Shown one piece after another: positions 33,974 to 41,943 of a DNA stretch of 64,000 nucleotides. Source of the DNA: DASRDB01 sp035652815 (GTDB taxonomy: Bacteria > Chloroflexota > Ktedonobacteria > Ktedonobacterales > Ktedonobacteraceae); assembly GCA_035652815.1 (NCBI GenBank), contig DASRDB010000012.1:124001-188000 (forward strand), read 5' to 3'. The notes beneath the pieces are model-generated. The model ran no database searches. It saw only the letters and a list, made by a program, of their open reading frames with translations, and had not been told where the DNA came from. Both the position numbers and the translations under genes were made by a program. Numbering within the stretch: the first letter of the stretch is position 1; each line of letters opens with the position of its first letter.

Positions 33974-34031
33974 GTACAGGGACAGGCACGAGGCCCCACA
34001 CCACCGCGCCGCAGCCCCCTGTCCCTACGGA
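33974..34031. repeat. Family D repeat
   Basis: GGGACAGGCACGAGGCCCC ... CGCAGCCCCCTGTCCCTACG, imperfect inverted repeat ending in the CCCTACG type also seen in other families. A matching copy lies inside the coding region at 16141-16198. Confidence 0.75.
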
Positions 34032-34058
34032 AGGGCGGGGCCGGGTGGCCCCGCTTTT

Positions 34059-34436
34059 TTATTTGTGGGATTTGGATGTGCTTTTGTGTTCTTTGTCTTT
34101 GCTCGCGCTCTTATGCTCCGATTTGTGAGAGCTGCCATGTTCTTTGCTTTCGGCGGTTTCGCGGCTGACGAGTTTGAAGAAACGGCTCTGCTCGCCGCCG
34201 GATGTTTCGTCCTGGTAGAGGAAAGCTAGATGCTTTTCGTCGAATTTTTGGAACCATTCGTCCCAGGAGATTTCTACGAGCGAGCCTTTGCCGCTGTAGC
34301 CGGGGAAGTCGATGCGCAGGACGCCCGGCTCGCCGCCGCTTTCGGTGCGTTCGACGGTGGCGGGTTTGCCGCCGCGCTCTTCGGCCCATTTGCGAATGAC
34401 GTCATGATCTGTGGTGGTCTTTGATGACCCTGACAT
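34059..34436 (-). CDS. Small conserved protein with Lys/His/Ser-rich tail
   Basis: 125 aa from the ATG at 34436 (CAGGAGGTG upstream); an earlier in-frame ATG at 34535 lacks an SD. Residues about 5-88 form a conserved small domain (DHDVIRKWAEERGGKPA, GVLRIDFPGYSG, LVEISWDEWFQKFDEKHLAF, SRFFKLV) found widely in bacteria and of unknown function, often labelled misleadingly as a branching enzyme. The last about 35 residues are a simple tail of Lys, Ser, His and Glu (HKSEHKSASKDKEHKS), probably disordered. Confidence 0.82.
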   Translation of the reverse strand: MSGSSKTTTDHDVIRKWAEERGGKPATVERTESGGEPGVLRIDFPGYSGKGSLVEISWDEWFQKFDEKHLAFLYQDETSGGEQSRFFKLVSRETAESKEHGSSHKSEHKSASKDKEHKSTSKSHK

Positions 34437-34576
34437 ACAACACCTCCTGTTATGGTGGGAGCATCCTTCGCGGGTGTCTCCTTCTTTGTTTTCCGGTGGC
34501 ATCATGTGGGATGCCTCTACGTAGGTACGAATCAACTATAGGAACAAGTTTCAATTCGCCTGAATCTGCTTCCGAA

Positions 34577-34603
34577 GCAGGACGCGATGAAGCGCGTTCC
34601 TAC
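34577..34603. repeat. Half of a TGTAGGG-type element
   Basis: GCAGGACGCGATGAAGCGCG then TTCCTACA: one arm of a family B element without a partner arm. Confidence 0.6.
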
Positions 34604-34620
34604 ATTAACAAGCACAATAA

Positions 34621-34649
34621 CGGGCGACCAGCTAATAACTGGTCGCCCG
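34621..34649 (-). terminator. Hairpin downstream of the PfpI-type gene
   Basis: Arms CGGGCGACCAG and CTGGTCGCCCG around a 7-base loop, 31 bp after the stop of the leftward gene. No long T run, so it could be terminator or mRNA-stabilising. Confidence 0.5.
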
Positions 34650-34679
34650 GTCCCTCCCAATCGATAACTCACTTCCCGC

Positions 34680-35240
34680 TTAGTGGGTTGTGATCTTGCT
34701 TTCGGAGAACAGTTGCACCATGCCCTGGTTAAAGGCAGGCAGGTCCTGCGGACTGCGGCTGCTTACCCAGTTTCTATCGCGCACCATCTCCTGGTCCACC
34801 CAGTTACCGCCAGCGTTGCGGATGTCGTCCTGGATGGTGTAGTAGCTCGTCATGGTGCGGCCTTTTACGAGGTCGGACGAAACGAGCAGCCAGGGGCCAT
34901 GGCAGATTACCGCGATAGGCTTACCACTTGAGTTGATGCGTTTGACGAATTCGCGCGCCTTCGGCTCCATTCTCAACTTATCAGCGTTGAGCGCGCCGCC
35001 GGGCAGCAGCACCCCGTCAAAGTCGTCAGGATTGGCCTGATCGAGCGTCATATCGACGTTGAAGCTATCGGCCTTGACGTCGTGATTCATGCCCTGCACC
35101 TGACCGGATTTGGGGGCAATGATCATTGTCTTAGCTCCAGCCTGCTCTAACGCTTTCTTCGGCTCGGTCAGTTCCGCCTGTTCAAAATCGTCCGTTACCA
35201 GAATGGCAACGCGCATTCCACTCAATGTATTTCCTTGCAT
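34680..35240 (-). CDS. DJ-1/PfpI family protein
   Basis: 186 aa from the ATG at 35240 (GAAGGAGG upstream); the longer frame to 35288 lacks an SD. DJ-1/PfpI fold with Glu20 (DDFEQAEL), LLPGG and the nucleophile elbow AVICHGPWLLV, Cys113 and His114. This Glu/Cys/His set is that of the PfpI/YhbO branch, reported as stress-protective deglycase, glyoxalase or intracellular protease; which activity applies cannot be read. Monocistronic by position. Confidence 0.92.
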   Translation of the reverse strand: MQGNTLSGMRVAILVTDDFEQAELTEPKKALEQAGAKTMIIAPKSGQVQGMNHDVKADSFNVDMTLDQANPDDFDGVLLPGGALNADKLRMEPKAREFVKRINSSGKPIAVICHGPWLLVSSDLVKGRTMTSYYTIQDDIRNAGGNWVDQEMVRDRNWVSSRSPQDLPAFNQGMVQLFSESKITTH

Positions 35241-35440
35241 TCTGTTTCCTCCTTCACTACATACATTACTTACAGTATGCTGGAACATAACAGATTCCAG
35301 CCTGTTTTCCTTTGAACCTCATCCTTTATTACTGGGAATAAGGATGAGCATTTATCGATCTTTCGGGATACATAGGTTACACGTAACAGGAAGCCAGATG
35401 GAGACTCTGCTGTAAACTCTGGAAGCCCCCTGGAACAACA

Positions 35441-35521
35441 GGCCTGAAGACACCCGCAAGGGGATGGCTCTACAGGCCGAGGCAGGGTGTAGAGCCATCC
35501 CCTTGCGGGTGTCTTCAGGCC
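35441..35521. repeat. Family C palindrome, near-perfect copy
   Basis: 81 bp: 34-bp arms (GGCCTGAAGACACCCGCAAG ... and complement) that appear perfect, around a 13-base loop. Best-preserved copy of the family. Confidence 0.92.
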
Positions 35522-35802
35522 GCTTCACCCACGCTCGCAGATACTAATCCTGGCTATTTTAAGATTTGTCATTCCAGCCGCCCATTGTCGTAGCCCCTTC
35601 CTGCATGGGGTCAAAGAGGTTGCCAGGCGTAGCTGGGAAAGGTTGATCCTGAAGATGCGACTTATCGACCTGGTGGGCAAACATGCCTTTTCAAAGCACA
35701 ATACATTACAAACTGCACGCATGGTACGAATAAGGAGTAGTAAAGGTGGCAAGAAGATTACAGCGCGCTCACATGAATTTTTATGAAGTAAGGGGGATTC
35801 TC

Positions 35803-36044
35803 TGTAGGAACGCGATGATGGATGTTGACAAAGCAAGAGGGAAGACCCAGGCCTGTCATCCTGAGCGCCGCGAAGGAGCTCTGGCATCGGTGTGCGAATC
35901 GTCGGGGAACGGAGATCCTTCGCGGCGCTCAGGATGACGGGGGGGCACTAGACCCCCATATGTTGTCAACATCCATCATCGCGTCCACCCTGGTCTGGCC
36001 CCCCTGCGCATCCGGGGCAGGACGCGATCAAGCGCGTCCCTACA
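35803..36044. repeat. Compound family A plus B element
   Basis: TGTAGGAACGCGATGATGGA, then an inner palindrome with core CATCCTGAGCGCCGCGAAGG and its complement, then CATCATCGCGTCC followed by a family B arm GGACGCGATCAAGCGCGTCC and CTACA. Looks like two elements nested or joined. Confidence 0.85.
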
Positions 36045-36060
36045 GAAATATCAGGCGAAC

Positions 36061-36648
36061 CTACCCGGCCTCCGTCATGACAGGTTGCGGCTCTACCCTG
36101 CTGCCAAGTGTCCACCACAATAGGGCGACCATCACAATCAGCAGGCCGATGGCGGTCAGGGCGAGTTGCAGCAACAGGCCGATGAAGGCCAGCAGCAGGC
36201 CAGCCGCCGTTACCATAGGCCAGATAGTTGGTGTGGGACATGATGTGGGGGCAGGCGCGACCTGGGAACGAAGCGCGGCGCTAGTTGCCAGCGCGTGTTT
36301 CACATCCAGGTAGAGGGCGCGGGCATCAAATGGTTTGGTCAGGCAGGCAACAGGGATAGGGGAAGGGATGGAATCAGGGCCGTATTCCCAGGCCAACAAC
36401 ACGAGAGGTAGGCGAGCAAGCAGGGGATGAGCCTGCACCAGGGTAAGCAACGTCGAATCTCTTCCTGCCTCACCATCGATATCGAGGATGACTACTTCTG
36501 GATGCTGCTTTTCAAGCCCATGCGCGTTGAGAAGAGAACTCGCTTCGATTACCCGCATACCCTGACCTTGCAGGCCGAGCGCAATCATACGTCGCAAGAA
36601 CTTATCCTGCTCAATAAGAAGAATGGTATGCTGGAATGATCGCTGCAT
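36061..36648 (-). CDS. Receiver-domain protein with C-terminal membrane anchor
   Basis: 195 aa. Residues 1-125 are a response-regulator receiver: phospho-acceptor Asp56 in VVILDIDGE, acidic residues at 13-15 and the conserved Lys in CLTKPFDA near 105. No DNA-binding or enzymatic output domain follows; two adjacent membrane helices fill about 145-188 (AAGLLLAFIGLLLQLALTA, GLLIVMVALLWWTLG). A membrane-tethered stand-alone receiver is uncommon. The SD is poor: the 60 bp before the ATG are tandemly duplicated and include a half repeat. Confidence 0.82.
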   Translation of the reverse strand: MQRSFQHTILLIEQDKFLRRMIALGLQGQGMRVIEASSLLNAHGLEKQHPEVVILDIDGEAGRDSTLLTLVQAHPLLARLPLVLLAWEYGPDSIPSPIPVACLTKPFDARALYLDVKHALATSAALRSQVAPAPTSCPTPTIWPMVTAAGLLLAFIGLLLQLALTAIGLLIVMVALLWWTLGSRVEPQPVMTEAG

Positions 36649-36766
36649 GGTCTACTCAAACTCCTTTGGCTTGAGGGCAGGACGCGATGAATCGCGTCCC
36701 TACAGAATGGTCTACTCAAACTCCTTTGGCTTGAGAGCAGGACGCGATGAATCGCGTCCCTACAGA
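36647..36766. repeat. 60-bp tandem duplication at the start of the receiver gene
   Basis: Two copies (36647-36706, 36707-36766) of a 60-bp unit with one mismatch. The unit combines ATGGTCTACTCAAACTCCTT with a family B half repeat (GGACGCGATGAATCGCGTCC, CTACAG). The first unit begins in the start codon of the leftward gene. Confidence 0.92.
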
Positions 36767-36896
36767 TAGGTAAAACACGCTCTTGTATCTCTCTTAGCAT
36801 ACTTAGCCCACATTACGGTTACTTATATAGAGGCGGCTTGTACCTTACAGGGGCCTGAACGCCATTGAATAACACGGAAGCCACCCTGGTTGGAGC

Positions 36897-36970
36897 CGAA
36901 AGCCACCTGCAAGGGGATGGCTCTACAATAGGAAGCCAGCTGTAGGGTCATCCCCTTGCGAGTGGCTTCC
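36897..36970. repeat. Family C palindrome, diverged copy
   Basis: Arms GAAAGCCACCTGCAAGGGGA ... and complement with several mismatches, 15 bp beyond the stop of the WD40 lipoprotein gene. Confidence 0.82.
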
Positions 36971-36987
36971 CGCTCCCTACGCGACAA

Positions 36988-37977
36988 TCATGGTCCAATT
37001 TGCCAGACCTGAATATCGCCTGCGACTGAGGCGATGCGCTGTCCATCGGGCGACCAGGCGAGGGCACCCACAGTGCTGCTGTGGCCGCGATAGGTGAAGA
37101 TATGCTTCGCGGTGGCGGAATACCAGACCTGTACGGTGCTATCCCAGGAGCCAGAGGCAATACGCCTGCCATCGGGCGACCAGGCTACTACCTGCGCGCC
37201 GCGTGTTTGGCCGAGATAGACCGAGAAGTAGCTGCCGGTGGTGGCGTACCAGACGCGCACAGTTCCGTCCTCTGCGCCTGAAGCAAGGCGCGTTCCGTCG
37301 GGCGACCACGCGACTGACCAGACGCGGCGAGTGTGCTGCCGGTAGGTAAGCAAAGTCTCGCCCGTCGAAGCGCTCCAGACCTGCACTGTGTCGTCAAAAC
37401 TGGCAGAGGCGATGCGCGTTCCATCGGGCGACCACGCAACTGCATCCACTGTCTGGTCATGTCCATGATAGGTCAGCTGTCGTGTGCCTGTAGCGGCGTC
37501 CCAGATTTGCGCGGTGTCATCGCTGCCTGTAGAGACGAGGCGCTTGCTGTCAGGCGACCAGGCCAGGGCCAACACAAGATCGCTATGGCCAGTATAGGTC
37601 AGCAGGTGTTTACCGTTCCTGGCATCCCAGACCTGCACAGTCTTATCCCAGGAAGCCGAAGCGAGCTTCGTACCATCCGGCGACCATGCTAAGGCCCATA
37701 CGATAGCAGTATGACCGTGTAGAGAAAATTGTATTGCGCCGGTCGCAGCATTGCGCACCTGAATGGTGCCATCTCCAGTTCCTGTAGCAATATGCCTGCC
37801 ATCAGGCGACCAGGCGATACCAAAGAAAGATGCTTGATTGCTGTAGGTATGAAACAGAGTCCCTACCTTCGGATGTGAAAACGGTGACGGCAGGGAAGCA
37901 GTTGACGTAGAACAGGCCAATAACAGTAGAACACATATCATTGCGGCAAGAGAGCAAAATAAAGGCTGGCGTTTCAT
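36988..37977 (-). CDS. WD40-repeat lipoprotein
   Basis: 329 aa. A lipoprotein signal peptide with lipobox LLLLACS (Cys22) is followed by a seven-bladed WD40 propeller (about 50-329) in which most blades carry AWSPDG, IASASWD or VQVW motifs. The mature protein should be anchored on the outer face of the membrane. The repeats resemble the propeller of the cytoplasmic WD40 kinase at 4-5 kb. Probably a binding scaffold; no catalytic feature. Confidence 0.88.
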   Translation of the reverse strand: MKRQPLFCSLAAMICVLLLLACSTSTASLPSPFSHPKVGTLFHTYSNQASFFGIAWSPDGRHIATGTGDGTIQVRNAATGAIQFSLHGHTAIVWALAWSPDGTKLASASWDKTVQVWDARNGKHLLTYTGHSDLVLALAWSPDSKRLVSTGSDDTAQIWDAATGTRQLTYHGHDQTVDAVAWSPDGTRIASASFDDTVQVWSASTGETLLTYRQHTRRVWSVAWSPDGTRLASGAEDGTVRVWYATTGSYFSVYLGQTRGAQVVAWSPDGRRIASGSWDSTVQVWYSATAKHIFTYRGHSSTVGALAWSPDGQRIASVAGDIQVWQIGP

Positions 37978-38023
37978 CCCGATCTTCCATGCTTTTTCAA
38001 GGCAGAACGATGAAGATACAAAT

Positions 38024-38210
38024 TGTAGGGACGCGATGCACAGAATTTTGATGAAATAGCGGGGGATATGCTCTATGTCATCCTGAGCGCAGCGAAGGAT
38101 CTGTTGGTCAGGCGATCTGCGCGTCGAGGCTGGAGATCCTTCGCTGCGCTCAGGATGACATGGCAGGTTTCCCCTCTTTATTTATCAACCTTCATCACGG
38201 CGTCCCTACA
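38024..38210. repeat. Composite palindromic element (family A)
   Basis: Outer ends TGTAGGGACGCGATG and CGTCCCTACA, inner arms TGTCATCCTGAGCGCAGCGA and complement. It fills most of the gap between the histidine kinase and WD40 lipoprotein genes. Confidence 0.9.
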
Positions 38211-38270
38211 ACATGCAAATTCCCTACGAGACGATATTACATTCTATTACGCACAGTATACGAGAAGGAG

Positions 38271-40154
38271 TTACAGTTTTGCCAGTTTATAGCCGACATC
38301 TGGCACAGTGAGAATATAGCGTGGATGGCGCGAATCGGCCTCGATTTTGCGGCGCAGGCGGCTGATGTAGACCCAGATGAAATCGACTTCGCGATTGTAC
38401 TCGGCTCCCCAGACGCGCTCGAGCAGGAGTTCGTGGGTCATCACGCGACCGGCGTTCTGGGCCAGCACGCTGAGCAATTTGTATTCGGTGCGGCTCAATT
38501 GCACCTGGCGGCCACTGACAAAGACCTGGTGCTGGGCAAAGTCGATCAGCAGGTCGCCCGAGGTGAAAATTGTCTCGCCCGGGGATAGTTCACCATGAGA
38601 TGGCCGGCGGCGCAGCAGCACGCGGACGCGAGCAAGCAGTTCCTTCATATTGAAAGGCTTGGCTACAAAATCGTCAGCCCCCAGGTCGAGGTAGCGCAGG
38701 CGTTCATCTTCATCGTCCTCATCACAGAGCATCAGGATGGGCAGGGAAGAGAACTCGCGCAGGCGGTGCAAAAGCTGGCTCCCGCTCATGTCTCTGGCAT
38801 CGCTCGCCAGCAGGATCAGGTCTGGCTCCTCCAGGTCAAGCTGGCGCAGGCATTGGGAGGCACTGGAAACAGGCTGCACGCGGTACTGGGCCTCTTCGAG
38901 ATTGGCGCGCACATAGCGCATAATACGCGCATCACCCTCCACAACCATAACTTTCGGACGCGGACTACTGCGTAAAGGCCCAGTGCGAGGTGTAGATAGC
39001 GGTCCACTCACGGCAGTGAGTGGGTGCTGGCGTGAAACGGGTTCGGGTGATAGCCGTTCCTGAGCGGTTTTGGCAAGCGGCAGAGTGAAATAGAAGGTCG
39101 CGCCGCGTCCGATGCCGGGCGAATCGGCCCAGATGCGTCCACCATGCGCCGCGATGATGGCGCGGGAGACAGCCAGACCCAGGCCATTGCCGGTGGGACG
39201 CTCCTCGCCCTGCTGCACGCGATAAAAGCGGTCAAAAATGCGCTCGACGTTTTCGGGGGCAATGCCGACGCCTGAATCGGTGACGCTCAGGCGGGCCTCT
39301 GTCTCGTTTACCTCCAGGGCTACCTTAACGGTGCTGCCTGCCGGAGAATACAACACGGCGTTATTGAGCAGGTGATTGCAGACCTGCTCGATACGCAGCG
39401 TATCACAATACACGAGCGGCGGCTCATCAGGCAGGCGCAGGATAAAGGTATGGCGAGGAGCATTGGTGCGCCAGCGTTCAACCAGGCGGATCAGCAGTTC
39501 GCCCAGGCGCACTTCCGCGAAACGCAATTGCTGCACACCCGCGTCGAGTCGCCAGACGTCGAGCAGGGTGTTGAGAATATCGTGCAGGCGGTCGGCCTGC
39601 GAATCGATCATCTGCAACATCTCGCGCTGCATGGCGATATCCCAATAGGCAGCATTGCCAAGCAGCGTGGTGGCGCAGCCTTTAATAATGGCAAGGGGCG
39701 TTTTCAATTCGTGGGCGGCCATTGCCAGCGTTTCATGGCGCTCAGCAGCCGCGCCGCGTTCCAGGGTGATGTCGTCGAGCAGCACGCCACGCCCCAGGAA
39801 GTTGCCCGGGTTATCATGCAGGGGAAAACTCTGGACGCGCAGCCAGCGTACCGCCGCGTCCGCCAGCGCGAGTTCGGTAGACTGCTCAACTTCAGGATGC
39901 AGCCAGATACGATTTAGCTCTGCCTGCGCGATATCCGGCTGTGCCGCCAGGGCAAGCAGTTGTTGTCGTATATCGACATCCGGCCCCTGAATACTCAGCA
40001 GGCGTTCCGCGCTGGGATTGGAATACGCGATATGCTCGGCGGGATCAAGCAGGATCAGCCCACTGCGCATGTTTGATGCCACCCCTGCCAGCAGGGTAAA
40101 CGCGCCCTCGCCCCGGGTGTTTGCCTCAAATTCCTCGTGTGGGTGCTTTAACAA
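38271..40154 (-). CDS. Histidine kinase fused to receiver and OmpR-type DNA-binding domain
   Basis: 627 aa from a TTG at 40154 (AGGAAGG upstream). Order: PAS-like domain (about 20-130), HisKA with His148 in MAAHELKTPLAIIKG, HATPase about 250-360 (NHLLNNAVLYSPAG, DSGVGIAPENVERIFDRFYR, GNGLGLAVSRAI), a receiver domain about 400-520, and a winged-helix trans-reg domain about 530-627 (SRTEYKLLSVLAQNAGRVMT, WVYISRLRRKIE, ILTVPDVGYKL). No membrane helix, so it senses inside the cell. In the receiver the usual phospho-acceptor Asp is Ala: PDLILLASDARDMSG. The conserved Lys (FVAKPF) remains. Confidence 0.9.
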   Translation of the reverse strand: MLKHPHEEFEANTRGEGAFTLLAGVASNMRSGLILLDPAEHIAYSNPSAERLLSIQGPDVDIRQQLLALAAQPDIAQAELNRIWLHPEVEQSTELALADAAVRWLRVQSFPLHDNPGNFLGRGVLLDDITLERGAAAERHETLAMAAHELKTPLAIIKGCATTLLGNAAYWDIAMQREMLQMIDSQADRLHDILNTLLDVWRLDAGVQQLRFAEVRLGELLIRLVERWRTNAPRHTFILRLPDEPPLVYCDTLRIEQVCNHLLNNAVLYSPAGSTVKVALEVNETEARLSVTDSGVGIAPENVERIFDRFYRVQQGEERPTGNGLGLAVSRAIIAAHGGRIWADSPGIGRGATFYFTLPLAKTAQERLSPEPVSRQHPLTAVSGPLSTPRTGPLRSSPRPKVMVVEGDARIMRYVRANLEEAQYRVQPVSSASQCLRQLDLEEPDLILLASDARDMSGSQLLHRLREFSSLPILMLCDEDDEDERLRYLDLGADDFVAKPFNMKELLARVRVLLRRRPSHGELSPGETIFTSGDLLIDFAQHQVFVSGRQVQLSRTEYKLLSVLAQNAGRVMTHELLLERVWGAEYNREVDFIWVYISRLRRKIEADSRHPRYILTVPDVGYKLAKL

Positions 40155-40225
40155 GAAGAAATACCTTCCTTTGCCAGCTTCGCTTGTTCATGCTACTGAT
40201 ATTCTAGCAAAACGGTCAAGGTTAA

Positions 40226-40285
40226 AAGAGAACAGAAGAGAGTGGTCAAGGCCGCGCGGCCTTGACCACTCTCTTCTGTTCTCTT
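40226..40285. terminator. Perfect 60-bp palindrome, probable terminator
   Basis: 30-bp arms with no spacer (AAGAGAACAGAAGAGAGTGG ... and exact complement), 11 bp beyond the stop of the zinc-ribbon-like membrane gene. On the minus strand it is followed by TTTTAACC. It probably ends that transcript before the histidine kinase gene. Confidence 0.75.
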
Positions 40286-40296
40286 AAATGGAAAAA

Positions 40297-40710
40297 TCAA
40301 TGACCAGCGATATAGGCGAGCATGACGATGATGAAGAGATGGACGACCATGGCGATGCCGAAGCCCCAGGCCATGACGAGAATCCAGCCGCGATCACTCA
40401 TCGGGCGGCGGGTGTGGGCGTAAATATAAGGAGAGCGTTCCGAGGCGACGATGCCCATAGCAATGCGCAGGCGCAGGGGCGAGCGCACAGGCGAGCGGCG
40501 CATCTCTACCAGCAGTGCCTCGTGGCAGCGTTTGCACAGCGTCCACGTCTGGCGCGGTTCAGGCACACCTACCGGCTCCATAAGGTGGGTGGGATGCATC
40601 CAGGTGCGGCGCGTGCAGATCGAACAGCGAATGACCTGCCTTTTCTTGCGGCCTTTCGGCGATGGTCCCTGCTCGCTGGCAGCGACGGGATCGCGTATGA
40701 TGTCTTTCAC
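40297..40710 (-). CDS. Zinc-ribbon-like membrane protein near cytochrome oxidase
   Basis: 137 aa. Two Cys pairs, RCSICTRR (about 28-31) and LCKRCHEAL (about 59-62), suggest a zinc ribbon. One C-terminal membrane helix lies at about 112-134 (GWILVMAWGFGIAMVVHLFIIVML). Not recognised as a named family. It follows the cox3 gene on the same strand after a terminator, so it is probably transcribed separately. A link to oxidase assembly would be inference from position only. Confidence 0.72.
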   Translation of the reverse strand: MKDIIRDPVAASEQGPSPKGRKKRQVIRCSICTRRTWMHPTHLMEPVGVPEPRQTWTLCKRCHEALLVEMRRSPVRSPLRLRIAMGIVASERSPYIYAHTRRPMSDRGWILVMAWGFGIAMVVHLFIIVMLAYIAGH

Positions 40711-40860
40711 GTCTCGCTGTCCTTTCTGTCAATCCGGCAGAACGTTACACAATCCATGCCTCTTCATAGAATTGTATCATATTTTTGTGATGGTTTTGTG
40801 ATATGAAGAGGATCATGAGCAGGGAAACGGGTAATTCATGAGGAACGCTGTACAAAAAAT

Positions 40861-40896
40861 TCGTTCAGGAAGCAATTCCTATCGCTTCCTGAACGA
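40861..40896 (-). terminator. Rho-independent terminator of the cox operon
   Basis: Arms TCGTTCAGGAAGC and GCTTCCTGAACGA, 9 bp beyond the cox3 stop, followed on the minus strand by ATTTTTTGTA. Confidence 0.85.
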
Positions 40897-40904
40897 GAAA
40901 CACG

Positions 40905-41522
40905 TTAGCTGTGAAACACGCCGAGCAGCGGCAGCAGGTAGACAAGGCTAAAGACCACTATCCACACGCCGTCAACGAAGTGCCAGTACATTTCGGCAGC
41001 CTGCACCGCGAAGTGCTTTTTGGCGCTGAAATCGCCACGCAGCGAACGCAGCAGGACGATAATCAAGAAAAGCGCGCCAACGGTGACGTGCAGGCCGTGA
41101 AAGCCGGTCAGCGTGAAGAATGACGAGCCAAAGACTGAAGCCTGTGGCGTAAAGTGCTGACCAAAGAGACCCGAATATTCATAAATCTGGCCGCCCAGGA
41201 ACCAGAGACCCATGATAATGGTCAGAAGCAGGAAGCCCTGCATCCTGCCGCGATTGCCCTTTGCGATGGCAGCACCCGCGATACGCGCAGGAACACTACT
41301 GCCGAGCAGGATCACGGTATTAATCAAAGGGAAGACCAGTTCTGTAGGTAGCTGCCAATTTCCATTACGAATTTCCAGGTAGAGATAGGCGGCGATGAGA
41401 TTGGCGAAAATCAGCGCCTCCGAGGCAATGAAGAAGATCATGCCCCACCATTCGAGGCTGCGCCCCTGCTGCTCGCCATGCGCCTCTGCTTCCCGGATCT
41501 GTTCGCCGTGAGAAACACTCAT
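40905..41522 (-). CDS. ctaE: Cytochrome c oxidase subunit III
   Basis: 205 aa, five membrane helices, the short bacterial form. Characteristic start EWWGMIFFIASEALIFANLIAAYLYL, GFHGLHVTVGALFLIIVLL and a C-terminal YWHFVDGVWIVVFSLVYLLPL. Stabilises subunit I and its proton uptake. GGGAG precedes the ATG at 41522. Last gene of the cox operon, followed by a clear terminator. Confidence 0.95.
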   Translation of the reverse strand: MSVSHGEQIREAEAHGEQQGRSLEWWGMIFFIASEALIFANLIAAYLYLEIRNGNWQLPTELVFPLINTVILLGSSVPARIAGAAIAKGNRGRMQGFLLLTIIMGLWFLGGQIYEYSGLFGQHFTPQASVFGSSFFTLTGFHGLHVTVGALFLIIVLLRSLRGDFSAKKHFAVQAAEMYWHFVDGVWIVVFSLVYLLPLLGVFHS

Positions 41523-41578
41523 AAGTCAACTCCCTGGTATATAGAGACAGACGCAACATGCAGCGTCTACATAGATAG

Positions 41579-41806
41579 TTATTTTGTCGAAGAGGGGCGC
41601 TCCAGGCCCCAGCCAATGACTGCGACTACGACCAGCAGCAGGCCAATGACCAGGAGAATGGGATGAATCACAACTCCCATGAGCGCGATAGCCAGAGCCA
41701 GGGCCAGCACAAAAGGCCAGTAACTCTTTTTCTCGGCAAATACGGCCTCATCGATAGCCCTGGGCTTTCTTACCGGTCGCTTGCGCTGTCCTGCTTCCTC
41801 AGACAC
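41579..41806 (-). CDS. Small two-helix cytochrome oxidase-associated protein
   Basis: 75 aa from a GTG at 41806 with AGAGGAAA upstream; the open frame reaches 41872 but its extra codons lie in repeat-derived sequence. A basic N-terminus is followed by two adjacent membrane helices (WPFVLALALAIALMGVVI, ILLVIGLLLVVVAVIGWG). Its place between cox1 and cox3 suggests a small subunit IV-like component. No conserved motif to prove it. Confidence 0.72.
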   Translation of the reverse strand: MSEEAGQRKRPVRKPRAIDEAVFAEKKSYWPFVLALALAIALMGVVIHPILLVIGLLLVVVAVIGWGLERPSSTK

Positions 41807-41854
41807 TCGTTTCCTCTTTCGTAGGGATATACCAATGAATAATTCAAAATTTTC

Positions 41855-41930
41855 TGTAGGGACGCGCTTCATCGCGTCCTGCCTCTCGCCCCGATGCGCC
41901 GGGGGGGACGCGATGAAGCGCGTCCCTACA
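41855..41930. repeat. TGTAGGG-type palindromic element (family B)
   Basis: 76 bp with arms TGTAGGGACGCGCTTCATCG and complement, between cox1 and the small oxidase gene, inside the operon. Confidence 0.88.
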
Positions 41931-41943
41931 GACTACCAATTCG

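Larger units (their letters stand above)
35241..36060. other. Repeat-dense intergenic region without a supported gene
   Basis: 820 bp holding a family C palindrome (35441-35521) and a compound A/B element (35803-36044). One open frame on the minus strand (35525-35887) runs into the repeat, has no SD and looks random. Confidence 0.6.

Noticed and set aside
35525..35887. 120-aa leftward open frame
   Set aside because: Its start lies in a family A repeat and the rest looks random.
41807..41872. N-terminal extension of the small oxidase protein
   Set aside because: Encoded by the edge of a family B repeat; GTG at 41806 has a clear SD.
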